Positions 60,301-64,000 of a stretch of DNA of 64,000 bases are shown piece by piece; position 1 is the first letter of the stretch; each line of letters begins with the position of its first letter. The translations under genes and the position numbers were made by a program. This DNA is from a virus. Location: IMG/VR virus record IMGVR_UViG_3300007735_000804, positions 149,275 through 213,274 of that record; one strand, 5' to 3'. The notes under the pieces were generated by a model, which made no database searches, was not told the DNA's origin, and saw only the letters and a program-made list of their open reading frames with translations.

Positions 60301-61956
60301 TCCATTACCATTATTTGATGTATAAAGTTGGTCTACTGTAAGTATGCCAGTAATTGAGGCATTACCAGAAACTGTTAGTACTGCAGTTGGATTTGTGGTT
60401 CCTATGCCGACATTAGAAAGTGTACTAATACCTGCTGATGTTTGTAACCAGTAATTTGTTCCACTACTGACAGGAAGATTAGTGAGTAAAGAACCATCAC
60501 CCGAAAACTTTGTAGCAGTTAATGTTCCTGTAGTACTGATACTAAATGGAGCAAATCCATTCGCGGAAGTTGCATCATCTTCTCTGAATATTCTAAATTC
60601 ATTTGAAGAACCATAGTTGTCAATGTTCCAGCGATAAGAAGAACCTGGTTGTCCTCTAAAAATAAGTCGGTTATTTGAACCAGAATCTTGATTAATAAGT
60701 ACTTTACCAAGAACTGATAGACCAGTTTCTGTTGGATTTGTGGTTCCGATTCCAACATTACCACTTACATAAGCACCACCAGTCACCTGAAGTCTTTGTG
60801 ATACTGTTCCTGTAGAAGTACCGGAACCAATGAATAAAGGTCCATTGGTAAATGTTGAGATACCAATGACTTGAAGTTGTGTTATAGAACCAATACCACC
60901 AATAACACTTGTGGATACTCCAGCAGTTGTAGCGTAGGTAGCGATACCAGCGGTTGTAGCATAAGTTGCTATACCTGCTGTTGTAGCATAGGTAGCGATA
61001 CCACTTGAGGTTGCATAAGTTGCTATACCAGCATTAGAAACATAATCTAGGAATGTGATTGTTGCGATACCAGAAGGACCTGTACCAGCAACAGAAACAA
61101 TATTACCAACAAAGTTTAATTGGGAAAAACTACTAGCAGTACCAACAATTGTTCCTTCATCACGAATTGTAAGTCCAGTAATGGCATTAGCAGGTGCAGC
61201 ATTAGTCCACTGGGTTCCAGATCCTGTAGATTGAAGAATCTGACCTGATGTTCCTGCAGAGTTTGAAGAGTCGTATCGTGCTCCAGTAACTCTTGAACTA
61301 CCTTGAATGTGTAAAGATTGTGATGGGTTTGTGGTTCCTATGCCAAGGTTACCAGAAACATAAGCACCACCAGTGACTTGTAGTGGTTGTGATGCAGTTC
61401 CTGTTGAGGTTCCACTACCAATTAAAACAGGTCCATTGGTAAATGTTGAGATACCAGTAACTTGAAGTTGTGTAAGAGATCCAGTACCACCACTAACACT
61501 TGTGGATACACCAGCAGTTGTAGCGTAGGTAGTAATACCAGCGGTTGTAGCATAAGTTGCTATACCTGCAGAGTCCGCATAAGTAGCAATACCAGCATTA
61601 GAAGCATAAGTTGCTATACCTGCATTAGAAGCATAAGTTGCAATACCAGCATTAGAAGCATAAGTTGCAATACCAGCATTAGAAGCATAAGTTGCAATAC
61701 CTGCTGATGTAGCATAAGTTGCAATACCACTTGAGGTTGCATAAGTTGCAATACCACTTGAGGTTGCATAAGTTGCAATACCACTTGAGGTTGCATAAGT
61801 CGCTATACCAGCACTAGTGGCATAAGTGGCACTCGAAGCATTTCCACTAAATGATACTGCAGTAACAACACCAGTAAACCTACCATCTCCAATTACATGA
61901 AGAGCCGATGTTGGATTGGTTGTTCCTATACCAGTATTGACCTTTAGTAGTGCCAT
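57319..61956 (-). CDS. Very long tail fibre protein, repeat-rich
   Basis: 1545 residues. The N-terminus MALLKVNTGIGTTNPTSALHVIG is a VGIGTTNP-type unit, and an array of 12 nine-residue IATYATSAG-type repeats follows (about 40-150). The rest alternates VGIGTTNPxxxLxVxG units with repeats such as GLTIRDEGT, LTQLQVTGISTFTNGPVLIGSG and RLQVTGGAYVSG, occurring up to four times. The C-terminus FYIQYNSTANSLDFVAG is homologous to the end of the fibre at 63027 (FEIQHNTSLNSLDFIFV). A late promoter lies 21 nt upstream. It is a trimeric-fibre candidate. Confidence 0.85.
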   Translation of the reverse strand: MALLKVNTGIGTTNPTSALHVIGDGRFTGVVTAVSFSGNASSATYATSAGIATYATSSGIATYATSSGIATYATSSGIATYATSAGIATYASNAGIATYASNAGIATYASNAGIATYASNAGIATYADSAGIATYATTAGITTYATTAGVSTSVSGGTGSLTQLQVTGISTFTNGPVLIGSGTSTGTASQPLQVTGGAYVSGNLGIGTTNPSQSLHIQGSSRVTGARYDSSNSAGTSGQILQSTGSGTQWTNAAPANAITGLTIRDEGTIVGTASSFSQLNFVGNIVSVAGTGPSGIATITFLDYVSNAGIATYATSSGIATYATTAGIATYATTAGIATYATTAGVSTSVIGGIGSITQLQVIGISTFTNGPLFIGSGTSTGTVSQRLQVTGGAYVSGNVGIGTTNPTETGLSVLGKVLINQDSGSNNRLIFRGQPGSSYRWNIDNYGSSNEFRIFREDDATSANGFAPFSISTTGTLTATKFSGDGSLLTNLPVSSGTNYWLQTSAGISTLSNVGIGTTNPTAVLTVSGNASITGILTVDQLYTSNNGNGTNVRIGDDAWLGDINVANTIRLSGAQDNTKGFIVFGNSDAVALGRTGTGPLYYGGNFTVAGVVTASSFTGNATSATYATSSGIATYASNAGISTYATTAGIATYATTAGIATYATTAGVSTSVSGGTGSLTQLQVTGISTFTNGPVLIGSGTSTGTASQRLQVTGGAYVSGPVGLGTTIPSQTGSASTVHISGGNLKLDSNSQLVWDGTSTTSIRGISGSSGSLRFGVGNSAFIEFTNGSPSDFSPTNGVVAPIDLGKSTTANQFRDLWLRGTQIIGAGSSTGTASQPLQVTGGAYVSGNLGIGTTNPSQSLHVQGNARVTGAIYDSTNSPGTSGQILQSTASGTQWTNAAPANAITGLTIRDEGTLVSTANSFSQLNFVGNIVSVAGTGPSGIATITFLDYVSNAGIATYATSSGIATYATTAGIATALQNARNFSITGNFVTATAISFDGTGNVALAATITPDSIGLGTYTTGDYVKNISGTANQITVTGGTGEGSTPTLSIPSQFTAPQDVTVTRDLQVNRNLNVNGNITIGGTTAFVNVQQLQVADPDLVLGVRTDGSGNDVSNDTTANHGGIAIASTEGNPLVSLYNPGIGESTLPTYKKIMWFKSGSFTGLNTDAWLINYAVGIGSTQFPTGTRLAAGSVQFTENDLAVVRNINASGITTTSNLNVTGVGTFLSSGLKIRNPANTFGYTIVGGAIVANRNVTLPLAGADITLAATDIASQTFSGTNTFSGSVSFTGANVTINPSNANGNFTLGNTAGTGSIIVGQSTASQQTDIQAGASGVGTTKTINFGTGGLSGSFTQINIGPTAGVGTVAINAGTNLGIGSARPTSKLDVVGDAKFTGVVTATSFSGNASSATYATSAGIATYATSSGIATYATTAGVSTSVSGGTGSLTQLQVTGISTFTNGPVLIGSGTSTGTTSQPLQVTGGAYVSSNVGVAVTSPSFAVDVSGDARVQSTGKMRFGGTAGTTNFYIQYNSTANSLDFVAG
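61508..61832 (-). repeat. 27-bp tandem array (9-residue repeats)
   Basis: About 12 in-frame 27-bp units, encoding variants of GIATYATSA/GIATYASNA, within the 1545-aa fibre. No spacers, so it is not a CRISPR array. Confidence 0.85.
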
Positions 61957-61976
61957 TTTTTCTTCTTATACAAGGT

Positions 61977-61983
61977 TATTTAT
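61977..61983 (-). promoter_or_regulatory. Late-type promoter motif (ATAAATA)
   Basis: ATAAATA on the minus strand, 21 nt upstream of the 1545-aa fibre ATG, between it and the stop of the 345-aa gene. Confidence 0.5.
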
Positions 61984-61989
61984 TTCGTA

Positions 61990-63027
61990 TTAAGCATCAC
62001 CAGTAAAAATAAATCCAACATATGAGGTTCCAGAAATCAGAGATCCTGCCCAATATAAATCAGAGGTAGAATCAGTGGCATTAAAATTACCAAATCCATA
62101 ACCATTTGCTGCCTTATATGTTGGACCTGGGGTATTGCCATCAGTTTTTCCACCGATAATAAATGCCCAAGTACCATCATCTCCAGAAAAAGCAGATGTT
62201 GCAGCATATCCTGCTGTCGTCGCACTCGAACTATTACTATAATTCCAACCAGCATTTCCAGTCACATTTGATGCTATAATTGTTCCAGACGGACCAATCA
62301 CAACCTGATAGATTCTATTAAATGAATTACTAGCATTAAATGGATAAAAAATATCTTTCGTATTTGTTATAGGATGTCCATTTGTAGTTACAACATTCGT
62401 ATTACTTATCAAATCTCCAGTAAATACCCACAACAAAATGCCACGAAATCCATTTGTTGTGCCATCATAAACTGCCATTGCCATCCATTTTTTACCATCA
62501 ATTACAGATAAAGAATTATTAACACCTCCACTCATATCGGCAATGGTTTTTCCAGTAGACAAGATGTTAGATGCTGAACTATTGTAAACAAATCCTGCTC
62601 CAGTGAATGTTCTTTTTCCTCCGGCAGCAGCAGTTCCACTTAATAATTCGGCATTTGCAGCATCAGTAGCAACAGCAAACACATTAAAAGAACTATCTGC
62701 TGCTTGAATGGTACTTTGAACAGATCCTAAATTAGTATTTGTAATACTAGTCAAAGAATTAAGTGAAGGTGCCAGTGATAGTAAATTATCAAATACTCCT
62801 CCAAATGCTGACAATTCGTCGAATGAATCATACACAAGTAATTTTTTATCACTTGTAATCATCATTGGCGTAGAACTGTTCAAACTTGAAGCAGTTCCTT
62901 CTTTCATTTCAGTTGAATAAAAAGTTCCTGTAGATGTAACACCTACATTTGAACTCGTTCCCGAAAGTTCATCGAATAAATTTGCTCTAAGAATTCCTGT
63001 AGATAAAAGTCTTGATACTATTGGCAT
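61990..63027 (-). CDS. MPxVxRL-type structural protein
   Basis: 345 residues. Begins MPIVSRLLSTGILRANLFDELSG, then GTFYSTEMKEG, matching the N-terminal half of the 97-aa protein at 57021. It continues with beta/Ser-rich sequence (SLNSLTSITNTNLGSVQSTIQAADSS) and FVYNSSASNILSTGKTIADMSGG, and ends in WAGSLISGTSYVGFIFTGD. It directly follows the stop of the fibre at 63027 (1-nt overlap). Probably a fibre-associated virion protein. Confidence 0.75.
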   Translation of the reverse strand: MPIVSRLLSTGILRANLFDELSGTSSNVGVTSTGTFYSTEMKEGTASSLNSSTPMMITSDKKLLVYDSFDELSAFGGVFDNLLSLAPSLNSLTSITNTNLGSVQSTIQAADSSFNVFAVATDAANAELLSGTAAAGGKRTFTGAGFVYNSSASNILSTGKTIADMSGGVNNSLSVIDGKKWMAMAVYDGTTNGFRGILLWVFTGDLISNTNVVTTNGHPITNTKDIFYPFNASNSFNRIYQVVIGPSGTIIASNVTGNAGWNYSNSSSATTAGYAATSAFSGDDGTWAFIIGGKTDGNTPGPTYKAANGYGFGNFNATDSTSDLYWAGSLISGTSYVGFIFTGDA

Positions 63028-64000
63028 TATACAAAAATGAAGTCGAGTGAGTTTAATGAAGTATTATGTTGTATTTCAAAACGATTTGCAGAACCAGTTC
63101 CTTGAACACCAATGGTTCCAACAACATCCAAAGTTTCTCTTGGATTTGTGGTCCCAACTCCAACAGAACCAGAGACATAAGCACCACCAGTTACTTGAAG
63201 TCTCTGTGCTGCCGTTCCTGTTGAAGTAGCGGCACCAATAAACACAGGTCCATTAGAGAACGTTGATATTCCAGTGACTTGAAGTTGTGTGATAGAACCA
63301 ATGCCACCTATTACACTTGTAGATACTCCTGCTGATGTAGCATAAGTTGCTATTCCTGCATTATTAACATAATTAACAGAAACAGTAACTGTAGAAATAC
63401 CACCAACTGCATTTGAAGCAGAAATATTTGTTCCTGCAAAATCAAGTGTAGTAACTGAAGAACCAACTACAACTCCTTCATCCCTAATGGTAATACCTGA
63501 GATAATATTAGAAAGTTGAGAACCATCACCATAATAAGTAATTCCAATACCACCTACAGTTGCTCCTGTTCCCACTGGAGTAACTTTAAAGTTTCCTATA
63601 GTAGAAATACCAGAAACATTTAATTGTGTGACTGAAGCAATACCACCTATAACACTTGTAGATACTCCTGCCGTATTCGCATAAGTTGATATTCCTGCTA
63701 TTGTTGCATAAGTGCTTATACCACTTGAGGTAGCATAAGTTGCTATGCCTGCTGATGTTGCATAAGTTGCTATACCTGCTGATGTTGCATAAGTTGCTAT
63801 ACCTGCTGATGTAGCATAAGTTGCTATGCCTGCTGATGTTGCATAAGTTGCTATACCTGCTGATGTTGCATAAGTTGCTATACCTGCTGATGTAGCATAA
63901 GTTGCTATGCCTGCTGATGTAGCATAAGTTGCAATACCTGCATTAGGAGCATAAGTTGCAATACCTGCTGATGTAGCATAAGTTGCAATACCTGCTGATG
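63027..64000 (-). CDS. Repeat-rich tail fibre protein, N-terminus outside window
   Basis: The reading frame is open from the right edge to the stop at 63027, so the visible part is the C-terminal about 324 residues. The outermost part is an array of IATYATSAG repeats; then come VIGGIASVTQLNVSGISTIG, GLTIRDEGVVV-like GITIRDEGVVVG, LQVTGGAYVSGSVGVGTTNPRETLDVVG, and an end FEIQHNTSLNSLDFIFV. A GTG at 63575 is an internal codon, not the start. It is a paralogue of the 1545-aa fibre. Confidence 0.85.
   Translation of the reverse strand, partial: SAGIATYATSAGIATYAPNAGIATYATSAGIATYATSAGIATYATSAGIATYATSAGIATYATSAGIATYATSAGIATYATSAGIATYATSSGISTYATIAGISTYANTAGVSTSVIGGIASVTQLNVSGISTIGNFKVTPVGTGATVGGIGITYYGDGSQLSNIISGITIRDEGVVVGSSVTTLDFAGTNISASNAVGGISTVTVSVNYVNNAGIATYATSAGVSTSVIGGIGSITQLQVTGISTFSNGPVFIGAATSTGTAAQRLQVTGGAYVSGSVGVGTTNPRETLDVVGTIGVQGTGSANRFEIQHNTSLNSLDFIFV
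63690..64000 (-). repeat. 27-bp tandem array running off the edge
   Basis: At least ten in-frame 27-bp units, many nearly identical (reverse complement of GCATAAGTTGCTATACCTGC plus 7 bases), encoding IATYATSAG. Coding fibre repeat, not CRISPR. Confidence 0.85.

Noticed and set aside
63690-64000. Regular short repeats resembling a CRISPR array
   Set aside because: Units are contiguous 27-bp codon-phase repeats without spacers, inside an open fibre reading frame.
1-64000. Prophage integration genes, insertion sequences or attachment sites
   Set aside because: No integrase, transposase, excisionase or terminal inverted repeats were seen; the repeats present are all within coding fibre genes or are short hairpins.

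Overview
This window looks like part of the genome of a T4-like cyanophage (a myovirus of the marine Synechococcus/Prochlorococcus type). The call rests on recognisable T4 core genes: gp4, gp5 (hub OB part), gp26, gp27, gp32, gp33, gp48, gp51, gp53, gp54 and gp59. These sit with cyanophage-typical companions: PhoH, an MGME1-like exonuclease, ThyX, a DUF7936-type protein and very long fibre proteins built from VGIGTTNP-like repeats. The DNA is AT-rich, gene-dense and nearly free of intergenic space. I saw no integrase, transposase, CRISPR array or photosynthesis gene.

Layout: 1-18.7 kb is a leftward fibre and adhesin region (1833-aa fibre with an S74 chaperone, 1687-aa fibre with a tail-collar domain, two glycine-rich adhesin-like proteins). 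It is interrupted at 8.3-9.0 kb by three tRNA genes and two small genes, and at 9.0-12.9 kb by small enzymes (two 2OG-Fe(II) oxygenases, a sulfotransferase). 18.7-30.7 kb is the tail hub and tape-measure operon, read leftward in the order gp54, gp26, gp51, two tape-measure-like proteins, gp27, gp5, needle, fibres. 30.8-33.2 kb is the only rightward block (gp4, unknown, gp48, gp53). 33.2-40.5 kb is leftward DNA metabolism and regulation (Mom-like, gp32, gp59, gp33, exonuclease, PhoH, ThyX, small genes, glutaredoxin). 40.7-64 kb is a second leftward fibre region. It holds three paralogous Kelch-like proteins, each with exactly twelve repeats in a 6+6 arrangement, interleaved with two glycosyltransferases, a sulfotransferase and two oxygenase-type proteins, followed by very long repeat fibres that run off the right edge.

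Regulation visible in the sequence: T4/cyanophage late promoter motifs (ATAAATA) lie about 15-27 nt upstream of many structural or accessory genes. Three near-consensus sigma70 promoters with 17-nt spacers precede gp32, a zinc-ribbon/sulfotransferase/oxygenase operon and the tRNA/small-gene operon. Rho-independent terminators separate the small-gene blocks at 38.6, 38.8 and 40.6 kb.

The most striking observations are: (1) a textbook -1 frameshift signal (T TTT TTC, 8-nt spacer, 8-bp hairpin) joining gp26 to gp51 immediately upstream of the tape-measure genes; (2) the three 2x6 Kelch fibres packed together with sugar-, sulfate- and hydroxyl-transferring enzymes; (3) a glycine-rich adhesin-like protein with 18 cysteines in 40 residues; and (4) a tape-measure/hub protein carrying two putative peptidoglycan-hydrolase domains. 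All functions are inferred from reading the sequence; no database search was possible.
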